Assembly: GCF_000003195.3 (NCBI RefSeq)
Contig: NC_012877.2
Span: 15,245,344-15,309,343 of the forward strand
DNA length: 64,000 nt
Direction of reading: 5' to 3'
Origin: Sorghum bicolor
Taxonomy: Eukaryota > Streptophyta > Magnoliopsida > Poales > Poaceae
Every line of letters begins with the position of its first letter. Positions within the stretch are counted from its first letter, which is position 1. The translations under genes were made by a program, and so were the position numbers. Shown here piece after piece: positions 1-10,582 of the stretch. The notes under the pieces were generated by a model. It searched no databases, was not told the origin of the DNA, and was given only the letters and a program-made list of their open reading frames with translations.

Positions 1-847
1 CACGCAAGGAGATTGTGCGGTGCTCCGGAGAAGAGATTGTGAGGGGTACGGTGCTCGCCCCGCGGGGATCGCGAAGAGCAACTCTAGTTGAGCGAGACGT
101 GAAGAGTGACAAGTGGTCCAGCCGGGTCAAGTGCTAGAGCTTGTGGTAAGCACTCCACGTGGGATAGCGTGACTTGCGGGTCACCACTAGCAAGAGGACC
201 GACGGCAACCTTGGAGCTTGTCTCAACGGGGACGTAGCTTGGTGGCAACCAAGTGAACCTCGGGAGAAAATCATCGTGTCAACTTTGTTCTTCCCGTTGG
301 TTTGCAAGTCCCTAACACAAGCTTGTTCTTACATTCATATACTTGTGCTTCTGTAGTTGCTCTTGTAATTAGTTAGCTTGTGTAGCTTGCTAGTTACCTT
401 CTTGCTTGTGTAGCTAGAAGTAGTTCCCTTGCGTGACTAATTTGGTTTGTGTAACCTTGTTAGTCACATTGCTTAGTTTGTGTAGCTAAGTAATTTGTGC
501 TCTCTATTTTGGCATTAGTTGCCTTGTTTTTGAGCTTGCTAGTGAGCTTAGGCTTTGTGCATTTTGCCTCACTAGTTTGTGTAGGAGCTCCCCCGGTTTG
601 CAAAGTACTAGTTGCATAGGTTTGTGTGACCTTGCTTCTAGATTTGGTTAGGTGAGCTCTTGCTAAGGTAGCACCTTAATTGTTCGCTTGTCTAGGATCT
701 TTTACAAGGTGCTAGAGAATTTAGATAGAGGGGTGTAGTCTTGGCTAGACCGATAGTTTTAATTCCGCATTTGTTTCGGTTAGCCGGCGTGATAAGTTTT
801 AGAAAGGACTATTCACCACCCCTCTAGTCCACCATCTCGACCCTTCA
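1..847 (+). repeat. 5' LTR, 3' portion only
   Basis: Nearly identical to 7546-8391 and ends in CCCTTCA directly before the primer binding site. The U3 part and the left target duplication lie outside the window. Confidence 0.9.
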
Positions 848-849
848 AG

Positions 850-865
850 TGGTATCGGAGCTAGG
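850..865 (+). other. Primer binding site, initiator tRNA-Met type
   Basis: TGGTATCGGAGCTAGG two bases after the LTR end matches the complement of the 3' end of plant initiator tRNA-Met at 14 of 16 positions. This is where minus-strand synthesis would start. Confidence 0.85.
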
Positions 866-898
866 TCTCTCATTTGTGGTCTTCACCGACCCGAGAGG

Positions 899-2758
899 AT
901 GGCGTCTAGTGGGATAGATGATTGTGAGACACACATTTTTGATGGTACAAACTTTGCACTTTGGAAAAATCACATGCTTGATCATTTTCGTGCAAAGGGA
1001 CCTAAGTTTTGGTGGATTGTTACTAATGGTCTCACACACAACTTGGACCATAAGAATCTCACCAAAGCTCAAAAGGTTCTCTTTGAACTTGATTGTGAAG
1101 CTTATTTTTATCTAATGAAATCTTTGAGCTTTGAGTTGTTTGATAGGATAAACTCCAAAGGAACCGCATATGAAATGTGGGAGTCTATCAAACACACCTT
1201 CGGTGATTCCTCCACATGGGATGATGGCAAGTTCAAAAAGGAGGAACCAAAGGTGGAGATACATGAGGATGTTGAGCATGACCACAACAAGGTGGTTGTG
1301 GAGGATTGCTCCACCTCATGGTCAAGTGAAGATGAAGATGATGGCTATGAGAGTGATGCCTCTACAAGCTCATCCACTTCATCAGATTCCTCCATGTCTC
1401 ACGGCGACGGCAAGGTATCTATTGGAGGTGTGATTGTTGATTGTGATGATCCAAATTTTGAGCTTGTATGTAGACTCACAAAGGCTTTAAGAAATGAGAT
1501 GGCTAAAACAAATAAATTAAAAAATGAAAACTCATTTCTAAAGACCACATGTGAACAACAAAAGCATCTACTTTATGTTACTACTTGTTCACATGAGGAG
1601 CTAAAATTGGTTCATGAGGAACTTTGTGTTACTCATGATAACTTGATAAAAGATCATGCTTTTCTCACTAAGAAGATTTCTAATGAAGAAATTAAAACTA
1701 GTGAGAGCTCATCATTTGGGTCAAATGATCAATCACATATTGTTACTAACCCTTGTGATGTAGGCAAGAAGCATGTATCCACCTCTTGTGATGATTTATT
1801 ATCTATGCCATGTTCTTCACATATAGATGCTTGTTCTACTTCTATGTCTTGTGAGACTAACCTTTTGACGGAGAACAATGAGCTCAAAAATGAAGTGAAG
1901 AATTTGAGCAATAAGTTAGAGAGGTGCTACTACTCAAAAGTCACCTTTGAGCATATATTGAAGACTCAAAGAAACTATGGTGACAAATGTGGCCTTGGCT
2001 TCAAGAAGAAGATGACAAAGGGCAAAAGAAAGCAAAAGAGAGAAAAGCTCTCTCATTTCATGTGCTATCGGTGCCATGAAGTGGGTCATCCTGCAAATGG
2101 TTGCCCAAACAAAGAGAAGCTCAAGAAGAAGAAAGAAGAAGAGAGGCTAAAGCATGTCAAGTGCTTCAAGTGCCGCACTTGGGGTCATCTCACCTCAGTG
2201 TGCCCAACCAAGCAATTGGTGAAGCAAAAAGTGAAGCCTCAACCAAAGCCACAAGTTGAGAAAGAAAAGACTCCCCAAGCTCAAGTCATGATCTACCATG
2301 AAGTTGGTGGTGACATGGGGATGATGAAGAAGAAGACAAGAAGGGAAGGTAGACAATCAAGATCATCAAAAGACCTCTCCCACATCAAATGCTTTGAGTG
2401 CAAGGACAATGGACACTTTGCCTCGAGGTGTCCTACCAAGCTTGAGAAGAAGGCTCAAGCAACTCTCAAGAGTCAAGGCAATGAGAAGCAACATATGAGC
2501 AAGAAAGAAAAGGCTCAATCCAAAAAAAGTTGCTACTTATGCCGGGAAAGGGGACACATGGCTCATTCATGTCCCCTAGGTAATAATTCTAAGCCCATTT
2601 CAATTGATGACAATACTATGCTTAGAAAGGATGGTAATGGTACCTCTATGGTTGCTATTGCAAAACATCCCGCTACTCATACTAAGGCTATGCCTAAGTA
2701 TGTTGCACCTAACTTGAGAGGACCCAAACTAGTTTGGGTACCATCAAAAAGTGGATGA
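899..2758 (+). CDS. gag: Gag polyprotein with four CCHC zinc knuckles
   Basis: A 619-residue uninterrupted ORF. Residues about 10-115 form a Copia-type gag domain (FDGTNFALWK near the start, aromatic-rich helices after it). Residues 120-170 are acidic and serine-rich, 200-350 look coiled-coil. Four CX2CX4HX4C knuckles lie at about residues 389-402, 422-435, 498-511 and 545-558, separated by lysine-rich linkers. The protein would assemble virus-like particles in the cytoplasm and bind RNA through the knuckles. The end carries the WVPSKSG motif which in autonomous Sireviruses sits at the gag-pol border, but here a stop follows at once and no protease domain continues. The start is the first ATG after the primer site. 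Four knuckles is unusual, since one or two are typical for Copia gag. Confidence 0.85.
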   Translation: MASSGIDDCETHIFDGTNFALWKNHMLDHFRAKGPKFWWIVTNGLTHNLDHKNLTKAQKVLFELDCEAYFYLMKSLSFELFDRINSKGTAYEMWESIKHTFGDSSTWDDGKFKKEEPKVEIHEDVEHDHNKVVVEDCSTSWSSEDEDDGYESDASTSSSTSSDSSMSHGDGKVSIGGVIVDCDDPNFELVCRLTKALRNEMAKTNKLKNENSFLKTTCEQQKHLLYVTTCSHEELKLVHEELCVTHDNLIKDHAFLTKKISNEEIKTSESSSFGSNDQSHIVTNPCDVGKKHVSTSCDDLLSMPCSSHIDACSTSMSCETNLLTENNELKNEVKNLSNKLERCYYSKVTFEHILKTQRNYGDKCGLGFKKKMTKGKRKQKREKLSHFMCYRCHEVGHPANGCPNKEKLKKKKEEERLKHVKCFKCRTWGHLTSVCPTKQLVKQKVKPQPKPQVEKEKTPQAQVMIYHEVGGDMGMMKKKTRREGRQSRSSKDLSHIKCFECKDNGHFASRCPTKLEKKAQATLKSQGNEKQHMSKKEKAQSKKSCYLCRERGHMAHSCPLGNNSKPISIDDNTMLRKDGNGTSMVAIAKHPATHTKAMPKYVAPNLRGPKLVWVPSKSG

Positions 2759-5700
2759 TTGATTGTAGGTACCATCGGCATTGGAGGCTTGATTCAATTG
2801 ATCTTATATTATTCATCATATGATTGAGTCAAGTATTGAAGCTTAGTGCTTATCTCATCCCAATGCCAAGTCAAATAAGTGAAGTCCAAGTGCTACAACA
2901 TACAAGTGCAAATATTCAAGTTGTGGTGATTTATTGGATTATTTGATGGCTTGCAAATACATGAGTTGAAGCTTGCAAATTAGATGATCATGAGATAAAC
3001 AAGGTATATATTTGTTGATCACATTTATTTGGGTGCATATGAGTTGATTGAATTGGATATATATGCAATGTTGCTTGCTATAAGATGATTGAATGGATTA
3101 AATGGTTAGTAATCAAGTTTGGATTGATTTGAGTTGGATAAGTTCATAAGATGATACTTAGTAAGTGGATTGAATGGATATATGTCTTATGAAAGTATTC
3201 AATCAAGTTGATTTCAAGTTTGGTTCAATTTGAACAAGTATAGCTCAATTACTTGAAATCTGCCAAATTTTGAAAAACTGAGCTAGCAGTGATCAAATCT
3301 GAGATTGAGTGATCAAATCTATTTGGAATGGCTTGAAATTTGGTGTGCATGCTGTACATTTATGATAGAATATGCTGTAGAAATTTCATGAGAATTGGAT
3401 AAGGGATACTTTAGTTTTGGAGTGGATCTTATCAGCTATAGTGCAGCAGTTTTCAGCATGCAGCAGTGGTGGAAGAATTGAAATCTGGTAGCAATCTAGA
3501 AGTCAAATGAAGATCAAATTTTTACAGCTGCTAGATGACTCAGTGAAGCACATCTCCACCAAATTTCATAATATTTGTATCTGTACATTGTGAGATATGA
3601 GTTACTCTTTGAAAGGTACAGAATCTGCCAGAAAAGTGACAATTATTGGATTGATCTAGAGTCACTTCAATTGAAAGGTCCTCAAGTTGGAAACATGTTT
3701 ACAAGTGTTTGAGGCACCTAAGTTTGGTTTTGAATTGATCTTGAAGCATGACAAGTAATGAGTACAAGGTCATTTGATTGTGAAATGTACTTGGTGTACA
3801 CATTTAGTACTCAAATTAAAGATCAAGATCAAACTCAAGAAGAAGATGAAGTTTAAGTTCTAGTGACTATTGGAGATCATTTAGTAGAAAGAAAAGGACT
3901 TAAACAAGTAGAAAGAAAAGGACTTAAAGAATGATTCATGGTTACTCATCATATTAAGTCCATCACTTGAATCAATCAATCAAAGTAATTCAAGTAAGTA
4001 TCAAGGATGGTTCCTTGGAGAGAGGTCACTTCTCCCTATGTGAGGGGCGTGCCGCCCGAGGAGTGGGTAAACCAAGTGTGGTGCTTGGAAGGCTAACATG
4101 GAAGTGGTGATCTAAAGAACATTTGAGATGCTTAGTTGAAGCAATCAAAATGATTGATCAAGAAAGCAAGCAACAACCCAAAAGAGAGCTAGTCATGCTA
4201 TTTCAAGTTGTATTCTTATTAGTTCTCTCATGCAAGCAATAATCAAAAGAAGAAGCAAGCCAACCACAACAAAAGATAGTGCACTTGATCATAAAGTGGT
4301 TTTCATTCATATGGGTCAAGATTTGATCTATCAATTGGCATTTATAATTGGTCTTCACCAAGCTTATTAATTGGACTTCACATTGCTATTGGAGAAATGA
4401 ATTGGAATCTATGTGACTATCCTCTTCTCCAACATAGCAAAGGTATCATTGTAATGTGCATGATCATTTCATCTCTTACTAGTATGAGGTTAGTGCATAT
4501 AGTACATGCTCAATAGGATCATGCATAACAAATGAAAAGTTTTAAATTCATAGCCTACCACTATTGCTTGAATGATTAGTTGATCTAGTGGTATGTATAT
4601 GAGGTTATTCATGAGCTAGTGAACCCAAGTACTTGATCTATTTTGGATTGTTAGCAAGTGACAAGTACAACATTGGCAAGATAACCCTTAATGTGAGGTG
4701 TGAAAAAGCTTGTCATTGGTTCAAACCGGACTTGGAAGCTTAGTCAAATCAACATAGTTCAAGTCTACACTTAGAAGCTCATAATGATTAGAGTACAAGA
4801 ACAAGACAACAATGCAAATGGATATCTAGACTCAAATGTTCCTTCAATTGGATATCCTACAATTGGTACTCATGATAGCAAATGTTCAAGATTGCAAACA
4901 AGTGGTTCCATACTAGAAGATCCTTAATTGATAGAAGAGTCCCATATGATATCGGACAAGATATTCCAAATATCACATTTATACATATGGTATCTATCAT
5001 ACAAGAAGGTGGTTCCACAAGTGATCCTCAACTTTAAGTGATCATCAAGCAAAGAAAGTTCCCTCACCAACAAGATTGACAAGTGAATGACCCATGCTAT
5101 GACATAAGGGGAGTGCCCCACCAAATGGTATCAAGGTCAAAGATCCTATGTGGTATCTCAAGAGCAATTCAAGTAATGTCATTCCACCACATGGTGATGT
5201 CCATCAAAAATGCAAGATTCAAGCCTCAACCATCTATCCCAATGCAATCCTTTGTCACAATGAGATTCACATTTTTACAATTGGTATCAAGTGATTTAAT
5301 TGGTATCACATACCTTTTATGGAAATTGATGACAAAGGGGGAGAAGTTGGAACAAAGATATGATCATGGGATAAGTTGGACAACAAAAGATATGTTTCAA
5401 TGGGGAGAGATCAAAGATGGACATGGACAAGGGAGCAACATTAAAAGAAAAGATGATGGATCAAAATTCTTGGACAAAAGAGAAGCACACAAGTAGGGGG
5501 AGCAAGCTCATGAACCTTGTTTGATTGCATTTGATTTGTGCATATTCATGTGCTTGCTTGCATTGCATAAGTGTTTAAATTCAATATGCATGCTTGTGTG
5601 GTGTATGCTAGTTATAGAACTTGATTGATGATATGATAACTAGCATGCATAGGTTGGTAGCTAGACTTGTGTTTATCAAGTAAAAACTAGACCCATGCTT

Positions 5701-5997
5701 ATAATGTTGATCTCACGGGGTTTCTAGTGTTTTTGTTGTCTAGCTACTCATGGTGCTAAGGATGGTGTACATCGAATACTTCAAATGATATCGAATTTGG
5801 TATCAAGCTACAAAGGTTTATTCTATACACCTTAGCACTTAGTAGGGTTTTATGGTGCTTATCCAAATCTTGACATAGAGCTTAAATGTTGGATAAGTAG
5901 CATAAAATCCAAAACAAGTTAGCAATTTACACTTGTGTGAAGTGCTAGCTTGAAAAAGCTTAATTTCCATATCTTTGTAGAGTTGTCATCAATTACC
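2759..5997 (+). other. Internal non-coding region where pol would lie
   Basis: About 3.2 kb of AT-rich, low-complexity sequence rich in TTGATTGAAT-like words. None of the longer reading frames resembles protease, integrase, reverse transcriptase or RNase H. GGGGGAG tracts occur near 5338 and 5496 and again before the 3' LTR, like the multiple polypurine tracts known in Sireviruses. The origin of the remaining sequence is unknown to me. Confidence 0.6.
5083..5496 (+). CDS. Unrecognised ORF, doubtful
   Basis: A 137-residue ORF inside the non-coding half of the gag-only element, ending at a GGGGGAG tract. It is basic and has no motif I recognise. It starts outside any clear gene context and may be chance. 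A remnant of the region after pol in the parent element is possible but cannot be shown here. Confidence 0.15.
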   Translation: MNDPCYDIRGVPHQMVSRSKILCGISRAIQVMSFHHMVMSIKNARFKPQPSIPMQSFVTMRFTFLQLVSSDLIGITYLLWKLMTKGEKLEQRYDHGISWTTKDMFQWGEIKDGHGQGSNIKRKDDGSKFLDKREAHK

Positions 5998-6011
5998 AAA
6001 AAGGGGGAGAT
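5998..6011 (+). other. Polypurine tract before the 3' LTR
   Basis: The purine run AAAAAGGGGGAGAT directly precedes the LTR start TGAAAGG. It is the plus-strand primer. Similar tracts occur upstream at about 5333-5345 and 5494-5501. Confidence 0.8.
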
Positions 6012-6749
6012 TGAAAGGTCCTTGTTTGGTTTTGGTAATTGAGTGACAACTTAGGTGGACAAATAGTGTTTATGTGAGATACACAGGAGATTAGTCCACA
6101 GGTGATGATGTGATGATGAAGGAGCTCATTGCATATGAGACATGACATGGAGTCATGTGACCAAGGTGGAGAAGATCAAGATGAGGCTTGGCTTGATGGA
6201 CCGGTTGCAAGAGTGAAGGGCAAGTCGGAGGCTTTGAAGCGAGGGACCGCGTGTGATGGTGAAGCTTGAGCAAGACTTAGCGCCGATGGACCGAGGCAAC
6301 GGTGAAGAGCAAGTAAGGTCAAGATCGATGAACCAATACGGTCACGTGATGATATGAAGTGGATCATATCATTTGGTGATTGGTTGGTGCATGTGTTGCA
6401 TCAACATTGGAGGAGATGAAATGGAAAGCGCAAGGCAAAGGTATAACCTAGGGAATTTCCATTTCACCGGTTATAGGTGTGTAGAGAAGTTTATGACCGG
6501 ATTTAGGATAGATGGCCGTACTATCAAGAGGGGCAAACTTGTTTGCATATCGGTCATCTAGTGCCACTTGAGCGATCTAACTTTGCATACGTGTTAGGAT
6601 CGAGTGGCGTGGCAAGTTGAGAGGCTAACTCCCTTGGAAAAATGTTTGTGAAAATGCTAACACACGTGCACAAGTGTGGAGACACTTTGGTGTTGGCACA
6701 TGGAAGCAAGGGAAGAAGTTGGAGATCTTTTCATGCAGCGCGTTCAGGC

Positions 6750-7231
6750 CGGACGCGTCCGGTATGAGGTCGGACGCGTCCGAGTTGAGGCACCGGACGC
6801 GGAAACAGTTTTCGCGTAGAGTCCGGTGTGCTCCATCCAGTGAGGTCGCTTTCTCGGTGAAACTCTCTGAGTTTGCGTCCGGTGCACACCGGACGCGTCC
6901 GGTGTGAACTAGGACGCGTCCGAGTTGGCGTCCGGTGCAAACTCCTCTTGCAGAGCTCTCTGGGTGTGAGTCCGGTGCACACCGGACCGTCCGGTGTGTG
7001 CGTCCGGTGTTGCGACCGGTGTTGGCTCAAGTTTTGCGACGCTCTCTGAGTTTGCGTCCAGTGCATACCGGACGCGTCCGGTATGAGGTCGGACGCGTCC
7101 GGTATTTCAAAAGTGAGCGTCCGGTGCCCTGTCAGTGTCAGAGGCAATGGCTAGTTTTCTAACGGTCAAGAGCACCAGACGCTGGTCTGGTCAATACCGG
7201 ACGCGTCTGGTGTGAACTAGGACGCGTCCGG
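6750..7231 (+). repeat. Palindromic GGACGCGTCC motif cluster in U3
   Basis: About eight copies of the 10-bp palindrome GGACGCGTCC, most extended to CCGGACGCGTCCGG, at roughly 6751, 6772, 6891, 6911, 7070, 7091, 7199 and 7219, with many CCGGTG half-sites between. A repeated palindromic motif in the U3 is described for Sireviruses. It is CpG-rich and may be a factor-binding array, which is inference. Confidence 0.8.
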
Positions 7232-7283
7232 TGTGGTCGACTTTTGCGCAGTGCAGGGTAACGGCTAGTTTAGCCCTTGGGGC

Positions 7284-7291
7284 TATAAATA
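7284..7291 (+). promoter_or_regulatory. TATA box of the 3' LTR
   Basis: TATAAATA lies just downstream of the palindrome cluster and within a C/G-rich start region. The equivalent box is seen in the - strand LTR at 63273-63280. Confidence 0.7.
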
Positions 7292-8391
7292 GAAGCGGTG
7301 GCCGGCCTTGGCAAGTGCTGAGCACCCTTGGGACTTAGTGTCCATGCTTGGGGAGTGCTAGAAAAGCCTCTAACTCACTTGTGCTTGCAAGAGTGCGAAT
7401 CAATAGCAAGTGAGTGATTCTAGTGTGTTGCATTGAGAGATTGCATAGAGTGGCACTAGGTGTTCGTGTTGCAAGCCGGGGGTGCTTGTTACTCTTGGAG
7501 GTTGCCACCTCCTAGACGGCTTGGTGGCTTGTGACTCCGTCGAAGCACGCAAGGAGATTGTGCGGTGCTCCGGAGAAGAGATTGTGAGGGGTACGGTGCT
7601 CACCCCGCGGGGATCGCGAAGAGCAACTCTAGTTGAGCGAGACGTGAAGAGTGACAAGTGGTCCGGCCGGGTCAAGTGCTAGAGCTTGTGGTAAGCACTC
7701 CACGTGGGAGAGCGTGACTTGCGGGTCACCACTAGCAAGAGGACCGGCGGCAACCTTGGAGCTTGTCTCAACGGGGACGTAGCTTGGTGGCAACCAAGTG
7801 AACCTCGGGAGAAAATCATCGTGTCAAATTTGTTCTTCCCGTTGGTTTGCAAGTCCCTAACACAAGCTTGTTCTTACATTCATATACTTGTGCTTGTGTA
7901 GTTGCTCTTGTAATTAGTTAGCTTGTGTAGCTTGCTACTACCTTCTTGCTTGTGTAGCTAGAAGTAGTTCCCTTGCGTGACTAATTTGGTTTGTGTAACC
8001 TTGTTAGTCACATTGCTTAGTTTGTGTAGCTAAGTAATTTGTGTTCTCTATTTTGGCATGAGTTGCCTTGTTTTTGAGCTTGCTAGTGAGCTTAGGCTTT
8101 GTGCGTTTTGCCTCACTAGTTTGTGTAGGAGCTCCCCCGGTTTGCAAAGTACTAGTTGCATAGGTTTGTGTGACCTTGCTTCTAGATTTGGTTAGGTGAG
8201 CTCTTGCTAAGGTAGCACCTTAATTGTTCGCTTGTCTAGGATCTTTTACAAGGTGCTAGAGAATTTAGATAGAGGGGTGTAGTCTTGGCTAGACCGATAG
8301 TTTTAATTCCGCATTTGTTTCGGTTAGCCGGCGTGATAAGTTTTAGAAAGGACTATTCACCCCCCCTCTAGTCCGCCATCTCGACCCTTCA

Positions 8392-9513
8392 AGGTTTCTG
8401 AGCTCCAAAATGAAGAAGCTTTTGTGACCTTTGGCCCCTGCATCCGTAGCCTACACCCCCACCACACTAGATGGGACGTGTTCCACCGACAGATCCAAAC
8501 ACCACCCCTAGGGGGTCCAACAGCGGCCCAGACATTCACCCCCTTGGTGGAGGTTCAGGTAATCATTGGCAGCAACAGCTAGCACCTACTAATTAGGAAA
8601 TGCAGCCTGCCTTGACTGATGGTGGAAGGCACTTGACTGGTGTTCCGTTGAATGATGACAAGGGGACTAACAAGAATGATGTGATCATTGGTAGAAGCAC
8701 TGGGCACTTGAGGACCTTCAGTAATCTAAGCTCTCCCAAAGGTGCCAAGCTCAAGTTTGTGATCATTGGACCAGCTGCAGCCTAAGACCCCAAGTTTGGC
8801 CCAGATCCCATGATCCCAATCATCCCATCTTTAATCAAAAAGGTATTATGTCTCATTCTGACTAGTATTCCCCATTGTACTTTCAAATTCCTATCATGTT
8901 TAATCATTGATCACGATACCCATGTGCCATCATATTTCTCTGACAGAAACCTCCTTGTTCATCTTGCATTCATCCTATTTCCTCAGCTAGGTGACAATGC
9001 ACTAGAAAAGATAGCCCTGGACTACCTGGTTGAGGAGGAAGGGGAGGAGGACCCAGAGATAGTGGTTGAGTAGAATAGTGATGATGATGATGATGATGAT
9101 GCAGTGTTGAATGCAGCAGCAGGTGTAGAGTATGTTCAGGAAGACACAATAATGAGGGAGAAGGAAGTCTCAGACTTGGAAATGCTGGATTGCCCACCCC
9201 TAGTGTTTAAGTCAGTAAAAAAGAAAAAGACCATGAAAATCAAGGAGAAGCTTGATGATGGATTTCTAAGGCGCAGCAAAAGGGTCTCCCAAAAGTTGGG
9301 ATGGTTCAAGACTGAGAAGAGCACACAGAAGCATGAGAAGACTTTGCAGGAGACAGTGGCAGAAAAGAAAAAGAACAGGAAGACTGCTGAGAATCAGAAG
9401 AATAAAAGAACCATAGGCACTAAAAAGCTCATGACTCGTGAACCAGGTGGAGGAACCCATCCCTTTAGCCAAAATCCCCCCGGCTGTTGTGCCACATCTC
9501 CCCAAGGTAGTAC
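8392..9513 (+). pseudogene. LINE ORF1 remnant
   Basis: Broken frames run into the endonuclease region. The part at 9104-9510 encodes a lysine-rich segment with an RRSKRVSQKL-like motif that I recognise from the C-terminal part of ORF1 proteins of grass L1 LINEs, which bind the LINE RNA. Intact ORF1 is far longer and starts upstream of the Sirevirus insertion. The stretch at 8392-8790 keeps open frames with no clear domain. Confidence 0.5.
9079..9101 (+). repeat. (GAT)n microsatellite
   Basis: About seven perfect ATG/GAT units within the ORF1 remnant, coding an acidic Asp run in one frame. Confidence 0.85.
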
Positions 9514-9873
9514 TTGAAGGCATTGATGAAGGCTTCCTACAAATACAACCTACGGTCGTGTCTGCTGCCCTTCTCGAGCAAGACAACCTTGATGAATAGA
9601 AGGTCCAAAGATATGGTACCTGTTCTGGCCCACGTGTTGGTACCTTTCATCTCAAAAACTTTTGCCCTTTTCTATAGCCAATGTATGTACTGGCCGAATA
9701 AATGTATTGTGTGCCTTTGCAGCACAATGAACCTTTTCCTGAATATCTACTATATGTCCTATGTTATTACTTTTGGAGTCCTCTTCTTTCTTTTTGTTCT
9801 TACTTGATCTAGAGAGATTGTCTGGCCTTGATTTTATCAGGCCACTACTGCACTCATACTGTCATCTGTAAAC

Positions 9874-10500
9874 ATGAGTAACGAAAACAACAACAATAGG
9901 TCGATTAAGATTGTCTTCTCGAATGTAAGAGGAATAAACTCATAGGAGAAATGGGATGCGATAAGAGATAAAATAAAGAGAGTGCTTGCCAAGTTCTCTA
10001 CTTACAAGAGACCAAAAGAGAAATGTTTGAAAATTTCTATATCAAAAGGTTCTATCCCAGGAACCTATACCAATTTGCATTCTCCCCTTTAGATGGTGCC
10101 TTTGGTGGGTTAGTGACAATTTGGAATAGTAGCATCCTTGATGGTACAGTGGTACAGAAGAACTCTTATGCTATCACGGTCAAACTCTCTTGCAAATTTT
10201 TTGATAAAACTTTTCATGTCTCTAACATCTATAGACCTGCAAACCCTGCTCAAAAACAAGGCTTCATCACATGGCTCATGAACCTTGACACCACACTCTT
10301 TGAAGACTGGGCTTTGCGGGGGACTTCAACCTCATCAGAAATGCTGACAATAGGAATAAGCCTGGGGGAGCATTAGTGAAATGAACATGTTCAATGAGTT
10401 AATCTCTGATCTTGATATGGTAGAAATCCCTTTTAGTGGTAGAAAATACACTTGGAGCAATATGCAAATGGACCCCTTACAAGTCAAACTTGAGGGTATT
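9874..10500 (+). pseudogene. LINE ORF2, endonuclease domain (decayed)
   Basis: An ATG at 9874 opens ORF2. The N-terminal APE motif FSNVRGINS is visible, followed by a stop near 9941. LQETKR-like residues and a shifted segment GDFNLI-like at about 10315-10350 follow, then an R-K-x-T-W-S motif near 10440. These are the metal-binding and catalytic blocks of plant L1 endonucleases that nick the target DNA. At least two frameshifts and several stops are seen. Confidence 0.7.
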
Positions 10501-10582
10501 TACCAACCCTAACTGGACCCTATCTTTCACTGCCACACATGTGTAGACTCTCACTAGACCCATCTTTGATCATATACCATAT

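Larger units (their letters stand above)
1..8391 (+). mobile_element. Sirevirus-like Copia LTR retrotransposon, gag-only (non-autonomous)
   Basis: The order is LTR (truncated by the window start), tRNA-iMet primer site, gag ORF, about 3.2 kb without pol, polypurine tract, full LTR. The long LTR, the palindromic motif cluster in its U3, the several GGGGGAG tracts before the 3' LTR and the multi-knuckle gag are known Sirevirus-lineage traits. No protease, integrase, reverse transcriptase or RNase H reading frame is present, so this fits the TR-GAG class of non-autonomous elements and would need enzymes from a relative. The LTR parts that can be compared (1-847 against 7546-8391) differ at roughly 13 positions by hand count, so the insertion is young. 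It is inserted in the ORF1 region of a LINE. Confidence 0.85.
6012..8391 (+). repeat. 3' LTR, 2.38 kb
   Basis: Starts TGAAAGG and ends CCCTTCA (imperfect terminal inverted repeat), bounded by the polypurine tract on the left and LINE sequence on the right. U3 holds the palindrome cluster at 6750-7231, and a TATA box is at 7284. The putative 5-bp target duplication is AGGTT (8392-8396), but its partner is outside the window. Confidence 0.9.

Noticed and set aside
6674..7162. ORFs on both strands across the palindrome cluster
   Set aside because: Translation of the GGACGCGTCC repeats in an LTR; not coding.
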